A stretch of 64,000 nucleotides of DNA from Loktanella sp. (lineage in GTDB: Bacteria; Pseudomonadota; Alphaproteobacteria; Rhodobacterales; Rhodobacteraceae), in NCBI GenBank assembly GCA_017390475.1, contig JAFPBO010000026.1, positions 1 through 64,000 on the forward strand, in the 5' to 3' direction. Shown piece after piece: positions 9,048 through 16,864 of this stretch. The notes below the pieces were generated by a model, which was given only the letters and a program-made list of their open reading frames with translations, made no database searches and was not told the origin of the DNA. Each line of letters starts with the position of its first letter. Position 1 is the stretch's first letter. The position numbers and the translations under genes are program-made.

Positions 9048-10301
9048 ATGCCCGCATTATGCCGTGATTGCCTGACGACTTTCGACAGTGAAACCCGCTG
9101 TCCGGCCTGCCGCTCTCCCCGGGTGACGCGGCACCCGGAATTGTTCGACCTGTCCATCGCGCATATGGATTGCGACGCGTTTTATGCCTCGGTCGAAAAA
9201 CGCGATAATCCCGATCTGGTCGACAAACCCGTCATCATTGGCGGCGGCAAACGCGGCGTGGTCTCAACCGCTTGCTATCTGGCGCGGATCAAAGGCGTAC
9301 GCTCGGCGATGCCGATGTTTCAGGCCCTGAAACTCTGCCCAGAGGCTGTGGTGATCAAACCCCGCTTTGACGCCTATACCAAAGCCTCGCGCGCGATCCG
9401 GGCGATGATGGATGAACTCACGCCGCTGGTCGAACCCTTGTCGCTGGACGAGGCGTTCATGGACCTGCGCGGCACCGCCAAACTGCATCACGCGCCACCT
9501 GCGGTCATGCTGGCGCGGCTGATCAAGCGGATGAAGGATGAATTGGGCCTGACCGGCTCCATCGGCCTGTCGCATAACAAATTTCTGGCAAAGGTCGCCT
9601 CTGACCTCGAAAAACCGCGCGGATTTTCGATCATTGGCAAGGCGGAAACCACTGCCTTTCTGCGGCCCCGGTCCGTGCGTCTGATCTGGGGAATTGGCCC
9701 CGCCGCCCAAGCCAGCCTCGAATCCGCAGGCATCCGCACCTTTGACGATCTGCTGCGCTGGGACCGGCGCGATCTGCATGCACGGTTCGGCAGCACGGGT
9801 GAAAGGCTTTACGCGCTGGCCCGGGGCGAGGACGCGCGCCGGATCACGGCCAATGCGCCGGTCAAGACATTGTCCAATGAAACCACCTTTCACGAGGATA
9901 CGCGCGACCCTGATCTGTTGGACGGGCATCTGTGGCGCATGGCCGAAAAGGTCAGCGCAAGGGCGAAAGCGACCGATAAGGCCGGACGGGTAGTGCAGTT
10001 GAAACTGAAAACATCGGATTTCAAACTGATCTCGAAACGGCAAAGCCTGCATCACCCCACCCAACTGGCCGATGTGATCTATCGCATTGCACGCGGGCTG
10101 TTCGATCAGGTGCCTGGCAGCGGCCCTTTCCGACTGCTGGGCGTTGGCCTGTCAGATATCAGCAGCGCCGCAGGGGCCGATAGATCGGGTGACCTGTTGG
10201 ACCCTGATGCCGGAAAAAGGGCCAAGGCCGAACAGGCAACCGATGCGATCCGCCAAAAATTCGGCAAGGATGCGATTGTCAAAGGCCGCGCACTGCGCTG
10301 A
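9048..10301 (+). CDS. dinB: DNA polymerase IV (DinB) with N-terminal zinc-ribbon extension
   Basis: Y-family translesion polymerase. The polymerase core begins around residue 35 with AHMDCDAFYASVEKRDNP, contains the second catalytic acid cluster SLDEAFMDL near residue 120, helix-hairpin-helix motifs (LIWGIGPAAQASLESAGI), and a little-finger domain ending near residue 385. Length 417 is longer than E. coli DinB because of an N-terminal extension carrying CxxC-9-CxxC (C5, C8, C18, C21), a plausible zinc ribbon. The start is the ATG that includes this extension, since the cysteine spacing argues that it is translated. I saw no clear LexA box immediately upstream. Confidence 0.93.
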   Translation: MPALCRDCLTTFDSETRCPACRSPRVTRHPELFDLSIAHMDCDAFYASVEKRDNPDLVDKPVIIGGGKRGVVSTACYLARIKGVRSAMPMFQALKLCPEAVVIKPRFDAYTKASRAIRAMMDELTPLVEPLSLDEAFMDLRGTAKLHHAPPAVMLARLIKRMKDELGLTGSIGLSHNKFLAKVASDLEKPRGFSIIGKAETTAFLRPRSVRLIWGIGPAAQASLESAGIRTFDDLLRWDRRDLHARFGSTGERLYALARGEDARRITANAPVKTLSNETTFHEDTRDPDLLDGHLWRMAEKVSARAKATDKAGRVVQLKLKTSDFKLISKRQSLHHPTQLADVIYRIARGLFDQVPGSGPFRLLGVGLSDISSAAGADRSGDLLDPDAGKRAKAEQATDAIRQKFGKDAIVKGRALR

Positions 10302-10304
10302 CAG

Positions 10305-10330
10305 GTAGGGTGGATCCTGATCCACCCTAC
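10305..10330. repeat. GTAGGGTGG palindrome acting as shared 3' hairpin
   Basis: Perfect 12-bp inverted repeat GTAGGGTGGATC/GATCCACCCTAC with a 2-nt spacer between dinB and the convergent amidohydrolase gene. It supplies the TAG stop of the minus-strand gene. No T run follows on either side. It resembles the GTAGGG hairpins at 44653-44746, suggesting one dispersed palindrome family. Confidence 0.6.
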
Positions 10331-11190
10331 TCGGCCGCGACCTGCAGATCCTGCCTGCGCCCGATATCCGCCAGACGCGCGATCACACCCGTCAACAACT
10401 CGCAGAACGCCGCAAATTGCGCGCTGGGTTCCAGCGTCCGTTCGTTCATATACAGCGCGCGGTCTATCTCGACCTGCACCGCATGTTGCCCGCGCGACGG
10501 GCGGCCATAATGCTGCACAATATGGGCCCCGGCAAAGGGCATATTGCGCGCCACTTTCAGCCCGGCATCGGCAAAGGCGGCCTCGACCTGATCCATTACC
10601 AGCCCCGATACGGTTGCGCCGAACCGGTCGCCCAGCACGATATCAGGCCGCCCCGCCCCTGCTGGCCCCATATTTTCCAGCGCCTCATGCGGCATGGAAT
10701 GGCAATCAATCAGGATCGCCTCGCCAAAGGCGTTGATGCTCTGATCCAGCAGCATCTGCAGCTGATCATGATAGGGCCGCCAATATTGCTTCACCCGCTG
10801 ATGCGCTTCGACCAAAGTCAGCTTGCCACGGTAAATCTGCCGCCCATTCGCCACGACACGGGGAATCACGCCCAGCCCACTGGCGATGCGCGGATTATGC
10901 GCGTTGCGCCGCGCCCCTTCGACCAAAGCGGGGTCCAATTCATCTGGACCACGGTTCAGGTCCAGAAAGGCACGCGGGGCCGTCGCTGTCAGCAAGGGCG
11001 CACCATGCGCTGGCACCGGGGCGAACAACAGATCGACAAAAGCATCCTCGGAGGAGCGGATTTCATGCGCATCCAGCACCGACCGGCGCAGAAACGCCGC
11101 AGGGTAATCACGCCCGCTGTGCGGCGAGGCGAAAACCACGCTTGTGGTGCGCGCCAAAGGCAGGGCAAGATGATACGGGGATGTCAGCAC
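10327..11190 (-). CDS. N-formylglutamate amidohydrolase family protein
   Basis: Zinc-dependent hydrolase family that in histidine degradation releases formate from N-formylglutamate. The 287-residue product has the family markers FASPHSGRDYP, the metal-site acidic stretch around SSEDAFVDLLF, DLNRGPDEL, and ILIDCHSMP with the conserved histidine. The start I favour is a GTG at 11190: AAAGGAG lies 7 bases upstream, whereas the ATG one base further upstream (ATGTGCTGA) is stopped at once. No hut genes are adjacent, so substrate and pathway are uncertain and a role on another N-formyl or N-acyl amino acid is possible. Confidence 0.85.
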   Translation of the reverse strand: MLTSPYHLALPLARTTSVVFASPHSGRDYPAAFLRRSVLDAHEIRSSEDAFVDLLFAPVPAHGAPLLTATAPRAFLDLNRGPDELDPALVEGARRNAHNPRIASGLGVIPRVVANGRQIYRGKLTLVEAHQRVKQYWRPYHDQLQMLLDQSINAFGEAILIDCHSMPHEALENMGPAGAGRPDIVLGDRFGATVSGLVMDQVEAAFADAGLKVARNMPFAGAHIVQHYGRPSRGQHAVQVEIDRALYMNERTLEPSAQFAAFCELLTGVIARLADIGRRQDLQVAAE

Positions 11191-11245
11191 ATAAATGCTC
11201 CTTTGACCTCTAAGGTAACGCATTTATCGAAATGAGCAAAAGCCC

Positions 11246-11274
11246 TTGATCCCGGTTCCGACTCCTTTTATAGA
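11246..11274 (+). promoter_or_regulatory. Sigma-70 promoter of tRNA-Val
   Basis: TTGATC, 17-base spacer, TATAGA, about 70 bases before the tRNA. The leader contains a perfect 8-bp inverted repeat GCGTCCTA/TAGGACGC (11300-11323) with unknown role, perhaps a processing or stability hairpin. Confidence 0.65.
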
Positions 11275-11343
11275 CCGCACGACTGACGCGGTTCATGCCG
11301 CGTCCTATTTCTTTGTAGGACGCAACAGACCCGCCGACGACAT

Positions 11344-11418
11344 GGATGATTAGCTCAGCGGTAGAGCACTTCGTTGACATCGAAGGGGTCACTGGTTCGA
11401 TCCCAGTATCGTCCACCA
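11344..11418 (+). tRNA. tRNA-Val (anticodon GAC)
   Basis: Full cloverleaf with encoded CCA. Acceptor GGATGAT pairs with ATCGTCC. The D-arm is TAGCTCAGCGGTAGAGC. The anticodon stem CTTCG/CGAAG encloses TTGACAT, so the anticodon is GAC. The T-arm contains GGTTCGATCCC. It is transcribed from a clear promoter just upstream and followed by rpmJ about 75 bases later, possibly on the same transcript. Confidence 0.97.
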
Positions 11419-11493
11419 TGATTTCACGGGCCATTCCGGCCTTAATGCAACCCAAGGCGCAATCCGCGCGCCGCGACATGAAGGACACGCACC

Positions 11494-11619
11494 ATGAAGG
11501 TCCGTAACTCCCTCCGCTCGCTCAAGCAGCGCCATCGCGATTGCCGCGTCGTGCGCCGCAAGGGCCGCGTCTATGTGATCAACAAGACGCAACGCCGGTT
11601 CAAAGCCCGTCAGGGCTAA
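11494..11619 (+). CDS. rpmJ: 50S ribosomal protein L36 (zinc-free type)
   Basis: A 41-residue, strongly basic protein beginning [14 protein letters not shown] and ending RRFKARQG, matching the longer L36 form. The zinc-binding cysteine set of canonical L36 is reduced to a single cysteine (RDCRVV), so this is the zinc-independent (C-minus, YkgO-like) type found in alphaproteobacteria. The start is the second of two nearby ATG codons; the upstream one at 11478 is out of frame. It lies between tRNA-Val and a strong terminator. Confidence 0.95.
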   Translation: MKVRNSLRSLKQRHRDCRVVRRKGRVYVINKTQRRFKARQG

Positions 11620-11640
11620 GACCTGCAAAAGCAGCAGATT

Positions 11641-11673
11641 AAAAAGGTCGCACCTTCGGGCGCGACCTTTTTT
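11641..11673 (+). terminator. Intrinsic terminator after rpmJ
   Basis: Stem AAAAAGGTCGC / GCGACCTTTTT with a 10-nt loop and a run of seven T, 21 bases after the rpmJ stop. Confidence 0.9.
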
Positions 11674-11801
11674 TGTTACACATAACAGCCCAAGCAAAAT
11701 GGTCAGGAATTTCCCGTCTCGCCTCTAAGATGACTGGTCAGGGGTGCGACATTTGGTCTAACGTCGCGGCAGATAAATTGGCCCTGGCGAAGGATATTGT
11801 G

Positions 11802-13001
11802 ATGACCAGAACAACGATCTTGAAGACAACCGCGATCTGCGGCGCTATGCTTGGCTTTGCCTCGCCCGCGCTGGCGCAGGTGACATGCGGGGGCGCTGGC
11901 ACAGGCGGCCAATGGATCGGCGGGGATGAGGCGGCATCGGATATTTCCACCGCAGACACCTATCGCGAACAGATGGCACTGGTGCTGGGTGGCAATGATT
12001 ACGTTGCCCTTTTCACCCTCAGCGAACCGACAGATGTCCGGCTCGAAGCGGCCGGTCGCGGGTCGGGCGATCCGATGATCGATCTGCTGGATGCCGATGG
12101 CAGCCTGATTCTGTCGGATGATGATTCGGGCGGCAATGCAGCATCCCGCGCCGAAACCTTTCTGGCCCCCGGCAGCTATTGTCTGGCCATGCGCAGCTAT
12201 GATGGCGGCCCGATGACCGCATTCGTGCGGATCGGGCGGCAGGAACAGGATGCACTGACCGCCGGGATCGACACCTTTGTAGAGCCGGAACTGGTGGGCG
12301 GCTGTTCCGATGCGGTTCCCATGGGCCCGCTTGGTACGAGCGTCACGGCATCGGCTGCTGAAACACCATATTGGAGCTTCACACTTGATGAAGCGACACC
12401 GATCACCATCACCGCAGTGAATGAAGCCGCTGATCCACTGATCACGCTTTATGACGAGGCTGAAGGCTATCTAGGCGAAAACGACGATTATAACGGCCTG
12501 AATTCCCGGCTCGACATGGTCACACCGCTGGCGGCGGGCAATTATTGCCTGAACGTCCGCGCGCTGTCGGATGATAGCCTGCCGATTACCCTGAACGTCA
12601 GCGCCTATGACGCGCAGGCTGCGATGCTAGAGGTTTACGCCCGTGGCGAAGCAGCGCCGCCGCTGGACGGTACGGTCCCGGTCACCGACCTTGGTCTGAT
12701 TGGTACCCGGCTGCGTCAGGATGTGACAGCCAGCCGTGATATGTCCTGGTTCACAGTTGATGTCGATGCCAGCAGCCTGCTGCTGATCGAAGCGATCGGC
12801 AATGGCAACGTCGACCCTTGGCTGATCGTCTATGATGATCTGGGCCGTGAGGTTGGCCAGAACGATGATTACGGCGGATCGCTTGACAGCCTGCTGGCCG
12901 CACGGGTGCAGCCCGGCACCTATATGATCGGCGTGCGCCAATATGGCGACGGTCTCGGCCTGATCCGGCTGGTTGTCGAACGTTTCGTGCCCGCGCAGTA
13001 A
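11802..13001 (+). CDS. Secreted protein with three tandem PPC-like beta-sandwich repeats
   Basis: 399 residues: signal peptide MTRTTILKTTAICGAMLGF...ALA, then three similar modules of roughly 120 residues. Each module carries a bacterial pre-peptidase C-terminal (PPC) type block: D-P-M-I-D-L-L-D with DDDSGGNAASR, DPLITLYDE with NDDYNGLNSR, and DPWLIVYDD with NDDYGGSLDS. Each block is followed by an L-x-PG-x-Y strand (APGSYCLAMRSYDGG, AAGNYCLNVRAL, QPGTYMIGVRQYGDG). The acidic loops suggest calcium binding. There is no protease or other catalytic domain, which is unusual because PPC domains normally trail a peptidase. I chose the ATG at 11802 (AAGGA upstream, signal peptide start). Function unknown; envelope or extracellular location is inferred from the signal peptide. 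Confidence 0.75.
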   Translation: MTRTTILKTTAICGAMLGFASPALAQVTCGGAGTGGQWIGGDEAASDISTADTYREQMALVLGGNDYVALFTLSEPTDVRLEAAGRGSGDPMIDLLDADGSLILSDDDSGGNAASRAETFLAPGSYCLAMRSYDGGPMTAFVRIGRQEQDALTAGIDTFVEPELVGGCSDAVPMGPLGTSVTASAAETPYWSFTLDEATPITITAVNEAADPLITLYDEAEGYLGENDDYNGLNSRLDMVTPLAAGNYCLNVRALSDDSLPITLNVSAYDAQAAMLEVYARGEAAPPLDGTVPVTDLGLIGTRLRQDVTASRDMSWFTVDVDASSLLLIEAIGNGNVDPWLIVYDDLGREVGQNDDYGGSLDSLLAARVQPGTYMIGVRQYGDGLGLIRLVVERFVPAQ

Positions 13002-13053
13002 ATCCATTGGGTGCCACCAGCGCCGGTCGCGGTCGACTGGGTCCGTTCCGCCA

Positions 13054-13114
13054 CCCCGCACAAAGAACCAGACGTTCATTGTGCGGGGAGAATGCAATTG
13101 AACGTCAGGTTTTT
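13054..13114 (+). other. Interleaved inverted repeats with pseudoknot/terminator potential
   Basis: Two inverted repeats are interlocked. CCCCGCACAA (13054-13063) pairs with TTGTGCGGGG (13079-13088). GACGTTCA (13071-13078) pairs with TGAACGTC (13099-13106), extendable by CC/GG across one mismatch. Order a-b-a'-b' is that of an H-type pseudoknot. Five T follow at 13110-13114, so the second stem alone could act as terminator for the gene ending at 13001. Confidence 0.55.
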
Positions 13115-13190
13115 AGGGTATCCAAATTTGAAGTAGCGGATTGATATCAGAACAATATCCCAGCATCGGCACTTTTGCCACCCGAAAGCC

Positions 13191-14663
13191 CTAGCGGCCG
13201 AAAGCATCCGCCAGCAGGCGGGCCAGCGTAGGCTGATCCAGATAGCCGGTCGCATTCATGCTGCGATCAGCCTGATACTGCCCGATAGCGCGGCGGGTAT
13301 CGGCATCAAACTGACCATCGACAGGCCCTGGATCAAATCCCATCTGTGACAGCCTGCTTTCGATCAGTCGCCCCATCACCGGGTTGATATTCAGCGCCTG
13401 TTCCTGCGCACGCGCGCGGTCATCTTCGACAGGGACGGCTGGTGTCAGCGCGCGGGTTGCTTCGTCTGCAAAGACGCCTTCAGGATAGCGGTTCAGATAG
13501 GCGCGATATCCGGCCTGCGTGCCACGCGCGCCGGTTTCTTCCCAATAGGCGCGGTCAAGCCGTTCCGCCTCGGCCTGTATTGCGGCATTCGCTACGTCAA
13601 TCTCGGCCTGACGGCGGCTGGCCTGCGCATCGATCCGGTTGATCTGTTCCGCCGTCAGATAGGATGTCTGTTCAAAGCCATTGATCTGTTGCCAGTTCCG
13701 GATCGCGCGGCGGGTGCCTTGCCCGAAAATCCCGTCCACGCCACGGGTGTCATAATCCAGCAGTGTCAGATTGCCTTGGATCGCACGGCGTTGCGCGGTG
13801 GTCAGGCCCAGCATCGCCTCGGCCTGTTCCGCCAGACGGACCGGATCATTCTCGATCTGGTCCAGACGGCGGCCCGCCTCGGCGGCATAGGGGCTGCCCG
13901 GATGACCCAGCAAGAACACACGATACGCATCGGCGGTATTGGCTGCCTGCGCATCCTGCCAGAATGACAGCGACGGATCATTCGCCTGCGTCGGCTCCAC
14001 CACGACAGAGCGGTCGGTCTGCATCACCAGATTGCGCGGCTGATAGCCCGCAATCTGCACCGCGCGGGTGTTGCGCGCAAATTCCATCACATCGCCGCCC
14101 TGCACGGCAATCGCATCGGTCATGATGTTGTCAGCCACATTGGGCGGGCCGGAAAAGACAGTCACGCCTTGCGGAATGTCCAGATCGCCCAAGCCCTGCC
14201 GCAGATAGGGATCGATCTGACTGGTATCGCTGGCATCCAGCCCCAGCACCAGCACCGCCTGCCCCGGCGCTTGCGCCAGCACCGCCAGTACAGAATCAAG
14301 CGACACCGCATCCTCAAGCATGAACAGGCCGGGGCGAGCAGGCGCATCTGCAGCCAGCAGCCATGTCCGCCGCCCATCGGTGACAAAGCGGCCAGACAGC
14401 CCGACCACCAGCCTTTCGGCTCCGGCAGCATCTACGGCAAGCCGGTCCAGCAACCGGCGCATATCCTGTCCCGCCCCGTTTTCCAGCGAACTGACCCGAT
14501 ACCCCGCATCCCGCAGGGCACTGATCCCCACAACGACATCGGTGCCTCCGGCGACACGGCGGAATTCCTGATAGCGGTCCACCCCCATCAGCAAGGCCAG
14601 ATCATCCGCGAAAAGCGGTGACGCCAGAATGGTAAAGACAGCAGAAAAGGTCAGTCGGCGCAT
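13191..14663 (-). CDS. Caspase-like (degenerate) protein with two peptidoglycan-binding domains
   Basis: 490 residues with a signal peptide (MRRLTFSAVFTILASPLFA). Residues about 20-215 follow the caspase/metacaspase p20 pattern (ALLMGVDRYQ; LVVGLSGRF with D-x-x-x-T-W-L-L-A-A-D-A; VLVLGLDASDT). However, the catalytic SGH is SGR (about 90-92) and the catalytic DxC is DAS (about 143-145), so it should not be an active protease. A first peptidoglycan-binding-type domain follows near 290-345 (VDGIFGQGTRRAIRNWQ), then a helical/SPOR-like spacer with two Y-x-x-Y-L-N-x-Y-P type turns, and a second such domain at the C-terminus (VDGQFDADTRRAIGQYQ). Likely an envelope scaffold; the pseudo-caspase fold may bind a partner. 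It is followed 18 bases later on by the PaaK-like gene in the opposite gene order (that gene is upstream in transcription). Confidence 0.75.
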   Translation of the reverse strand: MRRLTFSAVFTILASPLFADDLALLMGVDRYQEFRRVAGGTDVVVGISALRDAGYRVSSLENGAGQDMRRLLDRLAVDAAGAERLVVGLSGRFVTDGRRTWLLAADAPARPGLFMLEDAVSLDSVLAVLAQAPGQAVLVLGLDASDTSQIDPYLRQGLGDLDIPQGVTVFSGPPNVADNIMTDAIAVQGGDVMEFARNTRAVQIAGYQPRNLVMQTDRSVVVEPTQANDPSLSFWQDAQAANTADAYRVFLLGHPGSPYAAEAGRRLDQIENDPVRLAEQAEAMLGLTTAQRRAIQGNLTLLDYDTRGVDGIFGQGTRRAIRNWQQINGFEQTSYLTAEQINRIDAQASRRQAEIDVANAAIQAEAERLDRAYWEETGARGTQAGYRAYLNRYPEGVFADEATRALTPAVPVEDDRARAQEQALNINPVMGRLIESRLSQMGFDPGPVDGQFDADTRRAIGQYQADRSMNATGYLDQPTLARLLADAFGR

Positions 14664-14680
14664 GATGGGATATCCTTCAG

Positions 14681-15883
14681 TCAGGTTTCATAGGTCCGGC
14701 GATCCTCGATCACCAGCCCGTCGCGCGGCAGGGTGCCGGGGGCGACACAGGTTACTTCGCCTTTCAGTTTCAGCACATCCACGACGATGACGGCGATGGC
14801 AGCGGGATCAAGCCCTTCGCCTTCGACATGGACCTGCATCACATCGGCATCGCCTTGCCGGTCTGCAATCACCCGCGCACGCAAAGCGCCCGGCACTTTC
14901 GCGACCAAAGCGGCGACCTGTTCGGGGCGCACGAACATGCCTTTGATCTTGGTGGTCTGATCGGCCCGGCCCATCCAGCCTTTGATGCGGATATTGGTCC
15001 GGCCACAGGGGCTGGTCCCCGGCAGCACAGCGCTCAAATCGCCGGTGGCAAAGCGGATCAACGGGTAATCCGGGTTCAGCGATGTCACCACAACCTCACC
15101 CACCTCACCATCGGCAACAGGATTGCCGGTGCCGGGAGTGACGATTTCGACGATCACGCCTTCATCGACGATCATCCCCTCGCCCGGCGCGGTTTCATAG
15201 GCGATATGCCCCAGATCGGCGGTGGCATAGCATTGCAGACAGGTGATCCCGCGATCCGCGTAATACTGGCGCAATTGCGGGAAAAGCGCGCCACCCGACA
15301 CAGCCGCCTTGGTGATCGCCAAGGTCACCCCCATCTCATCCGCCTTTTCCAGCAGCACCTTCAGATAATCCGGCGTCCCGGCATAGGCCGTCGTGCCAAT
15401 ATCCACCGCGGCACGGACCTGCAATTCCGTCTGCCCGGTGCCCGCAGGCAGGACCGCCGCACCGACAGCCCGCGCGCCGTTTTCAAACATCGTACCCGCA
15501 GGCGTCAGGTGATAGCCAAAGCAATTCTGCACGATATCGCCCGCGCCGATCCCGCAGGCATGCAGGAACCGGCCAAAGCGCCACCAATCATGCGATGACC
15601 CGCCCGGTTCATAGATCGGGCCGGGCGATTGGAACACATGGGTCAGATTTGACACATGCAACCCGCCAAAGGGTGGCTTGGCCTTTTGCCAGCCCCCCAG
15701 ATCGGATTTGCGCAAGACCGGAAACTGCGCCAGATCGGCCAGCGAGGTGATGACCACATCCGGCAGGCAGGCATCCGGCATCGCGCGGACCAAAGCGATC
15801 TGCGCGCGCAACGCATCCAGTTGGGCGGCTTGCCGTGCCACCGGACTGCGGGTTTCCAGATCATCGAAAAACGGGCTCATCAT
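14681..15883 (-). CDS. Phenylacetate-CoA ligase family (PaaK-like) adenylate-forming enzyme
   Basis: AMP-forming ligase family that activates aryl or short acids to CoA thioesters. The 400-residue product follows PaaK: SSHDWWRFGRFL, a CYATADLGHIAYE motif in the place of the usual CYGxTE-like block, PLIRFATGDLS, and GWMGRADQTTKIKGMFVRPEQ near the C-terminus. It is the last member of a minus-strand run with a complete Liv-type ABC transporter and another acyl-CoA ligase, so it probably activates the transported acid. A 9-bp hairpin ends at its ribosome binding site. Substrate cannot be read from the sequence. Confidence 0.85.
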   Translation of the reverse strand: MMSPFFDDLETRSPVARQAAQLDALRAQIALVRAMPDACLPDVVITSLADLAQFPVLRKSDLGGWQKAKPPFGGLHVSNLTHVFQSPGPIYEPGGSSHDWWRFGRFLHACGIGAGDIVQNCFGYHLTPAGTMFENGARAVGAAVLPAGTGQTELQVRAAVDIGTTAYAGTPDYLKVLLEKADEMGVTLAITKAAVSGGALFPQLRQYYADRGITCLQCYATADLGHIAYETAPGEGMIVDEGVIVEIVTPGTGNPVADGEVGEVVVTSLNPDYPLIRFATGDLSAVLPGTSPCGRTNIRIKGWMGRADQTTKIKGMFVRPEQVAALVAKVPGALRARVIADRQGDADVMQVHVEGEGLDPAAIAVIVVDVLKLKGEVTCVAPGTLPRDGLVIEDRRTYET

Positions 15884-15888
15884 CTTCT

Positions 15889-15920
15889 CCTGTTCACATC
15901 CATGCAGCGACGTGAACAGG
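15889..15920 (-). promoter_or_regulatory. Hairpin abutting the ribosome binding site of the PaaK-like gene
   Basis: Perfect 9-bp inverted repeat, CCTGTTCAC and GTGAACAGG, spacer 14 nt. On the minus strand the 3' arm ends in AGG, which forms the start of the Shine-Dalgarno sequence AGGAGAAG before the ATG. Folding would therefore hide part of the ribosome binding site. A regulatory role is inference. Confidence 0.45.
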
Positions 15921-15992
15921 AACAGAACTGACCCTGCACGCGCTGCTATTCAATAACGGTCTATCAAGCGGCGCGCATATCTGTGTGACAGA

Positions 15993-16814
15993 TCACGCCA
16001 GCCAGCGTTTGCGCCGCCGGTAACTGCGCACATCGCGGAATGATTTGCGGCCGTCATCAGACATGCCCAGATAGAATTCCTTCACATCCGGGTTCTCGCG
16101 CAATTCAGCCGCAGGCCCTTCCATCACGACACGGCCACTTTCGAGGATATAACCCTGATGCGCGAACCGCAGCGCGACATTGGTATTCTGTTCGGCCAGA
16201 AGAAAGGCGACACCTTCCTTTTCATTGAGGTTCTTCACAATGGTGAAAATCTCTTCCACCAACTGAGGCGCCAGACCCATCGATGGCTCATCCAGCAGGA
16301 TCGTCTCTGGCCGCGACATCAGCGCGCGCCCGATTGCGCACATCTGCTGTTCGCCGCCCGAAGTATAGCCCGCCTGACTTTTGCGCCGTTCTTTCAGACG
16401 CGGGAAATAGGTATAGACCATCTCCAGATCCGCCGCGACCGCCGCACCGCCATCGCGCCGCGTATAGGCACCCGTCAGCAGATTTTCCTCAATCGTCAGA
16501 TGTTCGAAACAATGGCGACCCTCCATCACCTGCACGACACCTTTCTTGACGAGCGCTTCGGGCGACAGATGCTGCACCCTTTCGCCGCGATAGATGATCG
16601 ATCCTTTCGTCACCTCGCCGCGTTCGGAATGCAGCAGATTGGAAATCGCCTTCAGCGTCGTCGTCTTGCCCGCGCCATTGCCGCCCAAAAGCGCGGTGAT
16701 GCCACCTTTCGGCACTTTCAGTGACACGCCTTTGAGCACAAGAATGACGTGATTATAGATCACTTCGATATTATTGACCTCGAGCAAGGTCTCTGGCTGG
16801 GCTGTGTCTTGCAT
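15993..16814 (-). CDS. livF: LivF-type ABC transporter ATP-binding protein
   Basis: One of the two ATPases of a branched-chain-amino-acid-type (HAAT family) importer. The 273-residue product shows Walker A GGNGAGKTT, signature TSGGEQQMCAIGRAL, Walker B ETILLDEPSMGLAP, and the switch histidine region replaced by AEQNTNVALRFAHQGYILESG typical for LivF (Q after E). The ATG at 16814 is chosen because GGAGG lies 5 bases upstream; a frame extension upstream reaches into the binding-protein gene. Part of the CoA-ligase/Liv operon. Confidence 0.92.
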   Translation of the reverse strand: MQDTAQPETLLEVNNIEVIYNHVILVLKGVSLKVPKGGITALLGGNGAGKTTTLKAISNLLHSERGEVTKGSIIYRGERVQHLSPEALVKKGVVQVMEGRHCFEHLTIEENLLTGAYTRRDGGAAVAADLEMVYTYFPRLKERRKSQAGYTSGGEQQMCAIGRALMSRPETILLDEPSMGLAPQLVEEIFTIVKNLNEKEGVAFLLAEQNTNVALRFAHQGYILESGRVVMEGPAAELRENPDVKEFYLGMSDDGRKSFRDVRSYRRRKRWLA

Positions 16815-16864
16815 CGGAACCTCCGGGAAATCGGACGGCCCGAAGGCCGCCCGCGTTGGGTTGG

